Counted from the stretch's first letter, positions 1 to 7,576 are shown. The stretch: DNA of 23,903 nt from Bacilli bacterium (GCA_016296185.1 JAEDJT010000023.1:1-23903); one strand, 5' to 3'. Numbers and translations are program-made. The notes: generated by a model from the sequence alone, not told the origin.

Positions 1-1686
1 TGGTGATTGATTATATTCTACATTTTCACTTTGTGTTTCCATTGAAGGTTGTTCTGTATATTCATTTTGAACTTCTGTTGTTACTTCATTTTGATAATCA
101 TTATTTATTGAATCAGGTGTTATATTTTCAATTGATTGTTCTGTCTTATCATTTAACATGTCGCTTGTAATTAATTTCATATTTAATGATTGTTCTAATC
201 TTTTTGCAATTACTATTGGTTGTTCCGCAAATTGACGACGATGTTTAATGGCCATAACTGTTTCAGCTAATTCTTTTAATTTATCTTTATCTTTATTTTG
301 AGCATTGATATCAATAATACCAGTTTTCTTGTTCATTAATTTTGTTTTTATATTATCAATTTCTTCTGTAGCATTTGCTATATTATTCTTAATTTTTTCA
401 CATTCATTTTTGATTAAGTTACTTGCTAATTTAATATCTTCTGCTTCATCATTTTTAAATTGAGCAGCAATCTTTTCAGCATTTGCTAAATCTTCTTTTT
501 TCTCTTCATATGAAACTTTTAGTGAAGCTTTAACGCTCATGTTAATATCTGGTTCTTCTTCATAGGCTTTTTTGAATCCTTCATAGTCTTCTTTTATTGA
601 AGCTATTAATTTTGCAATTCTTTCATCTTTTTCATGATAATTGAATTGTTCATCTTTATCAACTTGTGCAATTTTTGCTTCGTATGTTTGAAGATCTTGA
701 TTCCAGAAATTAATTCTTTCATTTAAATATTCAATTCTGATTTGTTCAGGACTTTCAGTTTCCATAATGTTGTAATTTTTTTGATCAATTTCATTAGAGA
801 ACGTATCTCTTGCTTGTGTAGCTCTTAATAATTCTTCTTCTAATGCATTGTCAGCTGCAACGTTCATGTATGGTTGTTCTATTGCTTTTTGAATTAATGA
901 TGTTAAGTATCCTTTTACTTGATTCATATCACCATTTTCATTAATAACCTTTTTAATTTTGATTTCAAGGTATTTAGGATCACTACTAATTTCTTCTAAT
1001 CTAGAATTTAGTTTTTCCATTCTACTATTTATTTCTTCTATTTTACGATTATTTCTTTCAAGTTTAGATTGATCAATATATGTTTCTTTACTTTCAAGAT
1101 TGTGTTGTGTTTCAAGTAATTGTTCTTGTTTGGCGTTAAGTTTTTTCTCAAGGTTTTCTATTTCAAGTGCTAAGTCTGATATATTTTTTTGTAATTCACT
1201 ATATGTATTTGTTCTATTATCTAATTCTGTAATTATTTCATTAACTTTATCTTCAGATTCTGTTATTAATCCAGTATATCTGTTAATAACTTCTTCATCA
1301 GTAGTTGATGAAATTCTTTCTTGCATACTTGCAATATATGTTTCATGACTCTTTTTATTGCTTTTTAAACTTGCAATAGCGTCGCTTTCTTCTTTTTCTT
1401 TTTCTTTTAGTTTTAGAAGATCTAAATTTTTATTTTTTAATTCTATCTTTATTGTATTAATAACTTTTTTTGTAATGATTTCGATGTTTCTATCTGCCAT
1501 TTCAGCACTAGTATCATAATTTTCTTCTTCTGCTGAACTTTTTAATTCATCTATTTCTAAAGTTAATTCGCTTATTTTTTGATTAATTTCTTCTTCTTCG
1601 ATAACTAAAGATGCACCATCGTTTTTTGAACGGCACATTCTTACTAAAACATCTAAATCTTCTAATAATTGCATTCTATCATTCAT
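1..1686 (-). CDS. Large coiled-coil protein of unknown function (C-terminus outside window)
   Basis: An open frame runs without a stop from an ATG at 1686 to the left edge (562 codons), so the gene is partial at its 3' end. The first ~510 residues are almost continuous heptad-like helix rich in E, K, N, L and I, in several segments broken by short linkers. From about residue 520 the chain turns Q/N/E/T/S-rich and looks disordered. No signal peptide, membrane segment, Walker motif or catalytic signature is visible, so I do not recognise a family. SMC/RecN-type ATPases are unlikely because there is no N-terminal P-loop. The start is supported by an upstream AAGGGTG ribosome site and a promoter in the divergent gap shared with the gene at 1810. 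A cytoplasmic scaffold or filament role is a guess. Confidence 0.85.
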   Translation of the reverse strand, partial: MNDRMQLLEDLDVLVRMCRSKNDGASLVIEEEEINQKISELTLEIDELKSSAEEENYDTSAEMADRNIEIITKKVINTIKIELKNKNLDLLKLKEKEKEESDAIASLKSNKKSHETYIASMQERISSTTDEEVINRYTGLITESEDKVNEIITELDNRTNTYSELQKNISDLALEIENLEKKLNAKQEQLLETQHNLESKETYIDQSKLERNNRKIEEINSRMEKLNSRLEEISSDPKYLEIKIKKVINENGDMNQVKGYLTSLIQKAIEQPYMNVAADNALEEELLRATQARDTFSNEIDQKNYNIMETESPEQIRIEYLNERINFWNQDLQTYEAKIAQVDKDEQFNYHEKDERIAKLIASIKEDYEGFKKAYEEEPDINMSVKASLKVSYEEKKEDLANAEKIAAQFKNDEAEDIKLASNLIKNECEKIKNNIANATEEIDNIKTKLMNKKTGIIDINAQNKDKDKLKELAETVMAIKHRRQFAEQPIVIAKRLEQSLNMKLITSDMLNDKTEQSIENITPDSINNDYQNEVTTEVQNEYTEQPSMETQSENVEYNQSP

Positions 1687-1717
1687 ACTTAACACCCTTT
1701 TATTCTAGTCTAAGTTT

Positions 1718-1746
1718 ATCATATCACAATCATTATAAAATAGCAA
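1718..1746 (-). promoter_or_regulatory. Promoter of the coiled-coil gene
   Basis: Reading the minus strand, a TTGCTA -35 (1741-1746) is followed after exactly 17 bases by a TATGAT -10 (1718-1723), with the extended TG one base upstream of the -10. It points at the gene starting at 1686. Consensus match and spacing are good; activity is inferred. Confidence 0.55.
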
Positions 1747-1783
1747 TAAATCAATTCTAAATAATATATATGTTTTTTATTAA

Positions 1784-1789
1784 TATAAT
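1784..1789 (+). promoter_or_regulatory. Possible -10 element for the gene at 1810
   Basis: A perfect TATAAT lies 20 bases before the start codon, but no convincing -35 sits at the right distance in this very AT-rich stretch. The assignment is weak, and the transcription start would leave a very short leader. Confidence 0.3.
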
Positions 1790-1809
1790 TTATTAAATGA
1801 GGTAGATTT

Positions 1810-2145
1810 ATGAATCAATTTCCTCCAAATTTAGATCCTAAGATTTATAACATTAGTTCTGTAGTAATTGGGTTTGCCTTAATCCAAAATTTTTCAGCAG
1901 CTGAACAGAATGCTATCGGTAATTGGTTTATTACTGTTGGTCAAATTCTTGAAAACAATTCGGCTTGGCAACAATTGATAGAACAAAGAATGAATGGATC
2001 TTATTTAAATATAAATAGTAAACAGTACAAACAAACTGGAAATCCTAAAATTAATGATAATGATTTTAATTTTAAAAATTTAGAAATAGATGAGCTAAAA
2101 AAAGTTATTGAGATTATAAAATGTGAAATTAATAAAATGCAATAA
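1810..2145 (+). CDS. Small hypothetical protein, 111 aa
   Basis: I do not assign a function. The ATG has a well-placed GAGG site 7 bases upstream (1799-1802). Residues 14-62 form a probable helical core (motif around IGNWFITVGQILENN, then WQQLIEQR). This is followed by an N/K/D-rich linker (about 67-87) and a C-terminal amphipathic helix (about 88-111, LEIDELKKVIEIIK) that could pair with a partner. There is no signal peptide or membrane span; one Cys lies near the C-terminus. It is the only plus-strand gene in the left 22 kb. It diverges from the coiled-coil gene and converges on rplQ, with which it shares a terminator. Its coding character and ribosome site make it a likely real gene, perhaps working with the neighbouring coiled-coil protein (inference from position only). 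Confidence 0.75.
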   Translation: MNQFPPNLDPKIYNISSVVIGFALIQNFSAAEQNAIGNWFITVGQILENNSAWQQLIEQRMNGSYLNINSKQYKQTGNPKINDNDFNFKNLEIDELKKVIEIIKCEINKMQ

Positions 2146-2169
2146 AAAAAGAACTATTAAACTAGTTCT
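2143..2169 (-). terminator. Intrinsic terminator of the ribosomal operon, overlapping the rplQ stop
   Basis: On the minus strand the stem AGAACTA / TAGTTCT (2163-2169 with 2150-2156, 6-base loop) is followed by a run of seven T (2150-2144). The 5' arm contains the last codons of rplQ (Glu-Leu) and the loop holds the stop codon. On the plus strand the same stem has only a short T run, so it may weakly serve the 111-aa gene too. Confidence 0.8.
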
Positions 2170-2501
2170 AATTTTACAGTTAAAGCGTCGTCTCCAACTC
2201 TTTCTTTTAATTTAATGATTCTTGTGTATCCACCATTTCTTGATTCATAGCGTTTTGCTAATTCGTCAAATACTTTAGATACTACTTCATTGTCATTATT
2301 TAAGAATGCTAAAGCTTTTCTTCTAGATACTAATGTACCTTTTTTTCCGTAAGTAATCATTTTTTCAACGAATTTTCTTACTTCTTTAGCTCTTGCTTCA
2401 GTAGTAACAACTGATTCATTTAAGATAACATCTTTTGTTAAACCAGCTAAAATACTTCTACGAATAGCTTTTTCTCTATTTAATTTTCTATATTTTGCCA
2501 T
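2157..2501 (-). CDS. rplQ: 50S ribosomal protein L17
   Basis: Last gene of the S10-spc-alpha run. The 114 residues match bacterial L17 in length and sequence: N-terminal MAKYRKLNREKAIRRSILAGL, central KVRKFVEKMITYGKKG-like helix, and C-terminal R-rich GGYTRIIKLKERVGDDA. L17 is a large-subunit protein lying near the peptide exit side. Its start has a strong AAGGAGG site, and 24 bases separate it from rpoA, the usual partner upstream. In Bacillus this operon is followed by ecfA/truA/rplM/rpsI. Here transcription instead ends in a hairpin formed by the gene's own last codons. Confidence 0.98.
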   Translation of the reverse strand: MAKYRKLNREKAIRRSILAGLTKDVILNESVVTTEARAKEVRKFVEKMITYGKKGTLVSRRKALAFLNNDNEVVSKVFDELAKRYESRNGGYTRIIKLKERVGDDALTVKLELV

Positions 2502-2525
2502 AAGTTTACCTCCTTGTTTATTTTA

Positions 2526-3470
2526 TTAATCGCGGAACTTAAGTCCCATTTCTTTTACTTTGTCTATAACTTCTTTTAGAGACTTTTTACCTAGATTACG
2601 AATCTTAGTAACTTCAGATTCTTTCTTAGAAATTAAATCTTGAACTGTATTAATTCCAGCTCTTTTTAAGCAATTGTATGCACGAACTGAGAATTCAATT
2701 TCTTCGATTGGTGTTTCTAATGTTTTTGTAATTGTATCAACTTTCTTTTCTGCCATTAAGCCAGATACGTCACTAATACTATTTAAGTCTGTTACGATAT
2801 TAAAATGTTCAATTAAAATTCTTGCTGATAAAGCGATTGCTTCTTCAGGAGTAATTGATCCATTTGTATATACATTCATAATTAATTTATCAAAGTTTTC
2901 ATTTTGTCCTACACGAGCACTTTCAACTTCATAACTTACTCTTTCAATTGGAGAGTATAGTGAATCGATAGCAATTACACCAGCTTTGTTTTCGCCAATT
3001 AGCTTTTGGTTAGTTTTTGAATCAACATATCCTCTACCATTGCTAACTGTCATTTCCATTTCTAATTTTCCGCCTTTAACAAGGTTACAAATAACTAATT
3101 CTGGATTGATGATTTCGATGTCTGCATCATGTTCAATATCACCAGCAGTAACTGTACCTTCTTTGTCAGCAGATAATCTTATAATTTTATCTTCTTCAGT
3201 ATGGTTTTTTATTACGATGCTTTTTAATGCTAAAATAATAGCAGTAACATCTTCAACTATTCCATCAATTTTTTGGAATTCATGCATAACACCTTCAATT
3301 TTTACTGAAGTGATTGCACTTCCAGGTAATGAAGAAAGCATAACTCTTCTTAATGCATTACCCATAGTTGTTCCAAAACCTCTTTCAAGTGGTTCTAGTT
3401 CAAATTTTCCATAATGATTACTTTCTATATATTCTGTTATTTTATATTCTGGTTTTTCAAATCTTAACAT
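2526..3470 (-). CDS. rpoA: DNA-directed RNA polymerase subunit alpha
   Basis: The 314 residues are the normal length for Bacillota alpha. Residues 1 to about 230 are the N-terminal assembly domain, with the dimerisation helix motif GFGTTMGNALRRVMLSSLPG near residues 31-50. After a linker, the C-terminal domain (about 245-314) carries the DNA- and activator-contacting helix-hairpin-helix (SVRAYNCLKRAGINTVQDL, from residue 261, and RNLGKKSL). It forms the alpha dimer that seeds the polymerase core and binds UP elements. It sits between rpsK and rplQ as in all bacteria with this operon. The upstream bases read GGAAGGAACTTAGGA before the ATG. No anomaly seen. Confidence 0.99.
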   Translation of the reverse strand: MLRFEKPEYKITEYIESNHYGKFELEPLERGFGTTMGNALRRVMLSSLPGSAITSVKIEGVMHEFQKIDGIVEDVTAIILALKSIVIKNHTEEDKIIRLSADKEGTVTAGDIEHDADIEIINPELVICNLVKGGKLEMEMTVSNGRGYVDSKTNQKLIGENKAGVIAIDSLYSPIERVSYEVESARVGQNENFDKLIMNVYTNGSITPEEAIALSARILIEHFNIVTDLNSISDVSGLMAEKKVDTITKTLETPIEEIEFSVRAYNCLKRAGINTVQDLISKKESEVTKIRNLGKKSLKEVIDKVKEMGLKFRD

Positions 3471-3492
3471 ATTCCTAAGTTCCTTCCTTTAA

Positions 3493-3876
3493 TTAATTTC
3501 TTGGACGTTTTGGTGGACGGCATCCGTTATGTGGAACTGGAGTAACATCATTGATTGTAGTAATTTCTAAGCCAGCAGTTTGTAATGAACGGATAGCATT
3601 TTCACGTCCAGCACCTAAACCTTTAACAAATACTTCTACTTTTTTAACTCCGTTGTCCATAGCAGCTTTAGCAGCAGCTTCAGCACTCATACCTGCAGCA
3701 AATGGAGTTTTCTTTTTACTTCCTTTGTATCCAATAGTACCAGCAGAAGCCCAACTGATAACATTACCATCTTTATCAGTAATACTTACAACAGTATTGT
3801 TATATGTTGAATGAATATGAGCTTGTGCTTCAGGAATATTCTTTTTAATTTTTCTTTTTCTTCTATTATAAGCCAT
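3493..3876 (-). CDS. rpsK: 30S ribosomal protein S11
   Basis: The 127-residue product matches S11, a platform protein of the small subunit that contacts 16S rRNA near the mRNA exit. Diagnostic stretches are AHIHSTYNNTVVSITD, GYKGSKKKTPFAAG and the C-terminal DVTPVPHNGCRPPKRPRN, which is close to invariant in bacteria. The start follows a TAGGAGG site, and rpsM ends 18 bases upstream. The order rpsM-rpsK-rpoA-rplQ is the alpha operon. No unusual feature. Confidence 0.99.
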   Translation of the reverse strand: MAYNRRKRKIKKNIPEAQAHIHSTYNNTVVSITDKDGNVISWASAGTIGYKGSKKKTPFAAGMSAEAAAKAAMDNGVKKVEVFVKGLGAGRENAIRSLQTAGLEITTINDVTPVPHNGCRPPKRPRN

Positions 3877-3894
3877 GATTTAACCTCCTATTTA

Positions 3895-4269
3895 TTATTT
3901 AGTAGCTTTCTTTTTATTAGCAACTGTTTTACCTTTACCTTTTCTTGTACGAGCATTTCTTGAAGTTCTTTGTCCATGAACTGGTAAACCTTTTTTATGT
4001 CTTGTACCTTGGTAACTGTTAATTTCCATTTTGTTTTTGATGTTTAGTTGAACTTCACGACGAAGATCTCCTTCAACAACTTGGTTATCAACTTCAGAAC
4101 GTAATTTTGTAATTTCTTCGTCTGTTAAATCTTTGATTTTTTTGTCTCTTGCAACACCAGCGTTGTCACAAATAGTATTAGCTAAGCTTCTACCAATTCC
4201 GTAAATAGCTGTTAAACCAATACAAGTATGTTTTTCACCTGGTAATTCGATATTTTTAATACGTGCCAT
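3895..4269 (-). CDS. rpsM: 30S ribosomal protein S13
   Basis: The 124 residues match S13, a head protein that contacts the P-site tRNA with its tail and bridges to the large subunit. The helix-two-turns-helix IYGIGRSLANTIC, the VEGDLRREVQLNIK segment and the basic tail GLPVHGQRTSRNARTRKGKGKTVA are all present. The start is preceded by TTAGGAGGG. It lies 20 bases downstream of rpmJ. The N-terminal segment (IELPGEKHTCIGLTA) is slightly divergent from the usual IPxxKRVxxALT but of the same length. Confidence 0.99.
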   Translation of the reverse strand: MARIKNIELPGEKHTCIGLTAIYGIGRSLANTICDNAGVARDKKIKDLTDEEITKLRSEVDNQVVEGDLRREVQLNIKNKMEINSYQGTRHKKGLPVHGQRTSRNARTRKGKGKTVANKKKATK

Positions 4270-4289
4270 TAAATTTCCCTCCTAATTAA

Positions 4290-4403
4290 TTAGCCTTGTT
4301 TTTGTTTGTGTTTTGGATTTTCACAAATAACCATTATTTTACCTTTTCTTCTTATTACTTTGCATTTAGCGCAAATTTTTTTAACTGATGGTCTTACTTT
4401 CAT
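4290..4403 (-). CDS. rpmJ: 50S ribosomal protein L36, zinc-binding form
   Basis: I translated this 37-codon gene directly; it begins with ATG at 4403 and ends with TAA at 4290. The product starts MKVRPSVKKICAKCKVIRRK and has the zinc ligands of the C+ form of L36: C11, C14, C27 and H32 (C-x2-C-x12-C-x4-H). The start follows GGAGGTACAATT. It sits in its standard place between infA and rpsM. L36 binds 23S rRNA and stabilises the tRNA-facing side of the large subunit. Retention of the zinc form fits with the zinc form of S14 in the same operon. Confidence 0.97.
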   Translation of the reverse strand: MKVRPSVKKICAKCKVIRRKGKIMVICENPKHKQKQG

Positions 4404-4418
4404 AATTGTACCTCCATA

Positions 4419-4637
4419 TTATCTCTTATTCCATATTATACGCCCACGTGTTAGGTCATAAGGCGACAATTCTATTGTAACTGTATCACCTGGTAAGATA
4501 CGAATCATATTAACTCGCATTTTACCAGAAACGTAGGCTTCTACAGTATGTCCGTTAGGTAATTCTACAATTGGAGTTCCACCTTTAAGGATCTCTACAA
4601 CTTTACCTTCAACTTCTATTTTTTCTTCTTTAGCCAT
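4419..4637 (-). CDS. infA: Translation initiation factor IF-1
   Basis: This 72-residue single OB-fold protein has the usual IF-1 landmarks: MAKEEKIEVEGKVVE, the LPNGHTVEAYVSGKMRVN centre and the RILPGDTVTIELSPYDLTRGRI stretch. IF-1 occupies the A site during initiation and helps IF-2 and IF-3. The start follows ATAGGAGATATAAA. It is separated from adk by 59 bases that contain a perfect inverted repeat. In most Bacillota a methionine aminopeptidase gene occupies that gap. Downstream it is followed by rpmJ as expected. Confidence 0.99.
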   Translation of the reverse strand: MAKEEKIEVEGKVVEILKGGTPIVELPNGHTVEAYVSGKMRVNMIRILPGDTVTIELSPYDLTRGRIIWNKR

Positions 4638-4681
4638 TTTATATCTCCTATAAAAATTCTTAACCTTAAACGAGTTATTAT

Positions 4682-4711
4682 GATGTGAATAACTTATTAG
4701 TTATTCACATC
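4682..4711 (-). repeat. Perfect 13-bp inverted repeat at the adk-infA junction
   Basis: GATGTGAATAACT (4682-4694) and its exact complement (4699-4711) flank a 4-base loop. The hairpin covers the last adk codons and its stop. Neither strand has a T-run after the stem, so it is not a typical intrinsic terminator. It could mark an RNA processing or stability site within the operon. Each arm also contains a TTATTCACA-like 9-mer resembling a relaxed DnaA box. Function unknown. Confidence 0.85.
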
Positions 4712-5362
4712 TTCACCCGCTAGAATTTCTTCTATGTTCTTAAATATCTCTTCTGTATTTTGATTAGCATCAACGATACTTAATTTATTTTTTTCTTTAT
4801 AAAAATCTAATACTGGATTAGTTGCATTTAAGAATGTATCAAAACGATTTTTGAATGTTTCTTCATTATCGTCTGTTCTTACAACTAATTCACTACGACA
4901 TTTATCGCATATTCCATTCTCTTTAGGCATCAAATTTTGAAAATATTTATTATAGCTTGCACCACATTTAGTACAAACTACTCTACCAAGAGCTCTTTTC
5001 ATAGCGATTTCATTATCTAAACTCAAGTAAATTGTAACATAGTTTTCTATATTTAGTTCATTAAAAAGTTCATTTAGTATTTCCGCTTGACGTAAATTTC
5101 TTGGATAGCCATCTAAAATGAATTTTTGATGTTTTATATTTTCTAATTCATTTTTTAAAAGTTTTGTGATGATATCATCACTTACTAGTTCGCCTTTAGA
5201 TATTATACTCTCTATTTCGTTTCCGAAATCAGATTTTTTATTAATTTCATTTCTTAGTAAATCACCTGTTGAAATATGTTTATATTCATATTTTTCTTCA
5301 AGTAAAGAACTTTGAGTTCCTTTACCTGCAGCAGGTGGTGCAATGAATATTATATTCATCAT
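4697..5362 (-). CDS. adk: Adenylate kinase, zinc-lid type
   Basis: Catalyses ATP + AMP to 2 ADP. The 221 residues show the P-loop (residues 8-16, APPAAGKGT), the STGDLLR AMP-binding helix, the DGYPR motif (84-88), a lid with four cysteines (C130, C133, C152, C155) that should bind zinc as in Gram-positive enzymes, and RTDDNEETFKNR after the lid. The P-loop is odd: the two early glycines of the usual G-x-P-G-x-G-K-G-T are alanines, while GKGT is kept. The gene overlaps secY by one base (TAATG). A second ATG follows immediately, so the protein may start at Met2. It forms the secY-adk pair common in this operon. Confidence 0.97.
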   Translation of the reverse strand: MMNIIFIAPPAAGKGTQSSLLEEKYEYKHISTGDLLRNEINKKSDFGNEIESIISKGELVSDDIITKLLKNELENIKHQKFILDGYPRNLRQAEILNELFNELNIENYVTIYLSLDNEIAMKRALGRVVCTKCGASYNKYFQNLMPKENGICDKCRSELVVRTDDNEETFKNRFDTFLNATNPVLDFYKEKNKLSIVDANQNTEEIFKNIEEILAGEDVNN

Positions 5363-6621
5363 TATCTTTTAATTCCATTTCTATGACTGCGGCTCACTAA
5401 GCTACTATCTAATTGTTTATAAGTTTCAATTGCAACACCAACAACGATTAATAACCCAGTACCACCAATTGTAACTGTACTAGATAAACCTGATACAGCA
5501 CCAAAGATGATTGGTAAACCTGCAATAATCATTAAAAATACGGAACCTACGATTGTTAGCTTACTTAAAACACTACTAACATATTCTATTGTGTCATTTC
5601 CTGGTCTTACTCCTGGAATATAAGCACCACTTTTACTTAAATTCTTAGATAATTCTTCTGGATTCATTTGTAAGAATGTGTAGAAGTATCCAAAGAATAA
5701 GATAAGTATCATATAGAATATAAATCCTGTAACTGTTGTATTAACTATATAACTGTTAACAAAGTTAATTGCTTTTTCATTATTAATTAAATTTACTATT
5801 GTAACAGGGATTGTAATTAAAGTTGATGCAAATATTACTGGTATAACACCAGCAGAATTTATTTTTATTGGTAGGAAGTTTTGACGTCCTCCGTATGCAC
5901 TATTAGTTCTATTAGCATATTGGATAGGAACTCTTCTTTCAGCAAGTTGAATCCAAACCATTCCAACTATTACTAACACATAAATTATTATAAATGCTGC
6001 AAATAAGAATGCTCCAACTGTTGAACTAAATGTTCCAGCTGTAACTAATTCTTTAAAAGCAGTTGTAAATATAGAAGGCATTGATTGTAGGATACCAGCC
6101 ATAATTAATAGTGATAATCCATTACCAATTCCTCTTTTTGTTATTTGATCACCAATCCATAATAGGAAGCATGTTCCTGCAGTTAAAACTATAGTAGTTT
6201 TAGCAATTATTAATGGATCTTTTGTTCCAGAATAAACAATTGTAAATATAAATCCTTGTACTACAGCGAATAATACACCAAGCCATCTAGTGATTTTATT
6301 TATTTTTTGTTTACCTGTATAACCTTCCTCTTTTAATTCTTTGAAATATGGAATAATATCCATTTGAAGTAATTGAGTAATGATTTGAGCAGTGATATAT
6401 GGACTAACACCAAGTGCGAAGATTGAGAATGCTCTCAAACCTCCACCTGACATTAAGTTGAATAACTCAAGAAAACCTAATTCCTCAGTATATACACTAG
6501 CCCATGGTACTGTTATAGTACTACCAAAACTAAATACTGCTAAGCATAATAGTGTAAAATAAATTCTTTTTCTTAAATCTTTGTTTGAACGGTTAAATAG
6601 TTGTTTTAACTTAGAAAACAT
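5362..6621 (-). CDS. secY: Preprotein translocase subunit SecY
   Basis: The channel-forming subunit of the Sec translocon, an integral membrane protein. The 419 residues contain about ten hydrophobic segments. Recognisable family stretches are SIFALGVSPYITAQIITQLLQ near residues 64-84, GIGNGLSLLIMAGI, the cytoplasmic loop with AERRVPIQYA, the FLPIKINSAGVIPVIFA segment and the cytoplasmic LSKSGAYIPGVRPG. The start codon lies directly after the rplO stop (TAGATG), so translation is probably coupled, and an AGAGGTG site lies inside the end of rplO. Placement rplO-secY-adk is standard. Length and order look normal. Confidence 0.98.
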   Translation of the reverse strand: MFSKLKQLFNRSNKDLRKRIYFTLLCLAVFSFGSTITVPWASVYTEELGFLELFNLMSGGGLRAFSIFALGVSPYITAQIITQLLQMDIIPYFKELKEEGYTGKQKINKITRWLGVLFAVVQGFIFTIVYSGTKDPLIIAKTTIVLTAGTCFLLWIGDQITKRGIGNGLSLLIMAGILQSMPSIFTTAFKELVTAGTFSSTVGAFLFAAFIIIYVLVIVGMVWIQLAERRVPIQYANRTNSAYGGRQNFLPIKINSAGVIPVIFASTLITIPVTIVNLINNEKAINFVNSYIVNTTVTGFIFYMILILFFGYFYTFLQMNPEELSKNLSKSGAYIPGVRPGNDTIEYVSSVLSKLTIVGSVFLMIIAGLPIIFGAVSGLSSTVTIGGTGLLIVVGVAIETYKQLDSSLVSRSHRNGIKR

Positions 6622-7065
6622 CTAGATCACCTCTGCTTTTCCGCCAGCACTTTCAATTTTTGTAACAGCACTGCTTGAGAATCTATTAACTTTAACAGTT
6701 AATTTCTTTTCAAGTTGACCATTACCTAAGACTTTAACGCCACTTAATTGTTTTTTGATAATCCCTTTTTCTTTTAATAATTCAGGAGTAACTACGTCTC
6801 CATCATTAAAGAATTTGTTTAAATCACTTAAATTAATTGTTGCATATTCTTCTCTGAATCTTGCATTGTTGAATCCTCTTTTAGGAACTCTTCTATATAA
6901 TGGAGTTTGTCCACCTTGGAACCAAGGTTTAATACTTGCTCCAGAACGAGATTTTTGTCCATGTTCACCACGAGTAGATGTTTTACCCATTCCAGATCCT
7001 GGTCCACGTCCAACTCTTTTTGTTCTTTTAGCTTCAGGAGCTTTAACTAATTCATTTAATTTCAT
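6622..7065 (-). CDS. rplO: 50S ribosomal protein L15
   Basis: The 147-residue product has the glycine/arginine-rich N-terminal extension typical of L15 (RTKRVGRGPGSGMGKTSTRG, GQKSRSG) that penetrates 23S rRNA. It also has the GGQTPLYRRVPKRGF segment and the C-terminal domain ending in KIESAGGKAEVI. It ends in TAG, immediately followed by secY. It begins one base after the rpsE stop, with GAGGAG inside the end of rpsE. Normally rpmD (L30) lies between rpsE and rplO in Bacillota; here there is no room for it. Confidence 0.99.
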   Translation of the reverse strand: MKLNELVKAPEAKRTKRVGRGPGSGMGKTSTRGEHGQKSRSGASIKPWFQGGQTPLYRRVPKRGFNNARFREEYATINLSDLNKFFNDGDVVTPELLKEKGIIKKQLSGVKVLGNGQLEKKLTVKVNRFSSSAVTKIESAGGKAEVI

Positions 7066-7066
7066 C

Positions 7067-7576
7067 TTATAACTCCTCTACTTTCTTTCCTCTTAATTCA
7101 GCAATTTTTTCAGCTGTTCTTTGCATTTTTAATGCTTCTAATGTTGCTTTAGCAACATTGATTTTTGTATTTGATCCAAGTGATTTAGCAACAATATCAC
7201 GTACACCAGCAAGTTCAAGAACGTCTCTGGCAGATCCACCAGCTACAACTCCTGTACCTTCTTTAGCAGGTTTAATTAAAACCTTAGCACTTCCTGTTAC
7301 ACCTGTTGCTTCATGTGGGATTGTTCTATTATCAACGATTGCAACTTTTGTTACGTTTTTATTAGCTGCTTGAATAGCTTTTTTAATAGCTTCAGGAACT
7401 TCGTTAGCTTTTCCTGTTCCGATTCCAACTAATCCTTTTCTATTTCCAACTACTACAGTTGCTGAAAATCTAAAATGACGACCACCTTTTGTAACTTTTG
7501 TTACACGGCCAATTGAAACAACTTTTTCTTCAAGCAAATTTTTCTTAGAGTCTACTTTTTTATTTGTATTTGGCAT
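7067..7576 (-). CDS. rpsE: 30S ribosomal protein S5
   Basis: The 169 residues match S5, a decoding-fidelity protein at the back of the small subunit. The N-terminal double-stranded RNA-binding fold includes RVTKVTKGGRHFRFSATVVVGNRKGLVGIGTGKANEVPEA in pieces. The C-terminal half has the PHEATGVTGSAKVLIKPA and GTGVVAGGSARDVLELAGVRD segments. The start follows GGAGGAGGTAAAAAT, and rplR ends 14 bases upstream. A short lysine-rich N-terminal extension (MPNTNKKVDSKKN) precedes the conserved fold. Downstream it nearly touches rplO because rpmD is missing. Confidence 0.99.
   Translation of the reverse strand: MPNTNKKVDSKKNLLEEKVVSIGRVTKVTKGGRHFRFSATVVVGNRKGLVGIGTGKANEVPEAIKKAIQAANKNVTKVAIVDNRTIPHEATGVTGSAKVLIKPAKEGTGVVAGGSARDVLELAGVRDIVAKSLGSNTKINVAKATLEALKMQRTAEKIAELRGKKVEEL

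Noticed and set aside
1100..1348. Plus-strand open frame inside the coiled-coil gene
   Set aside because: It is the reverse of an E/K-rich coiled-coil coding region, giving the expected Ser/Phe/Leu-rich product, with no ribosome site or promoter.
2674..3414. Plus-strand open frames opposite rpoA
   Set aside because: They are antisense to a near-consensus rpoA, have no ribosome sites, and their Ser/Leu/Ile-rich translations are typical of the complement of AT-rich coding DNA. Similar frames opposite rpsK, rplO, rpsE, rpsC, rplV, pgk and gap were dismissed for the same reason.
4684..4709. Two inverted TTATTCACA sites as DnaA boxes or an origin
   Set aside because: They are the arms of a single hairpin inside a ribosomal operon. 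There is no dnaA, no cluster of boxes and no AT-rich unwinding region, so an origin is not supported.
6828..7013. Second frame inside rplO that might be a missing L30
   Set aside because: The translation has no L30 features and is an out-of-frame product of the conserved rplO sequence.
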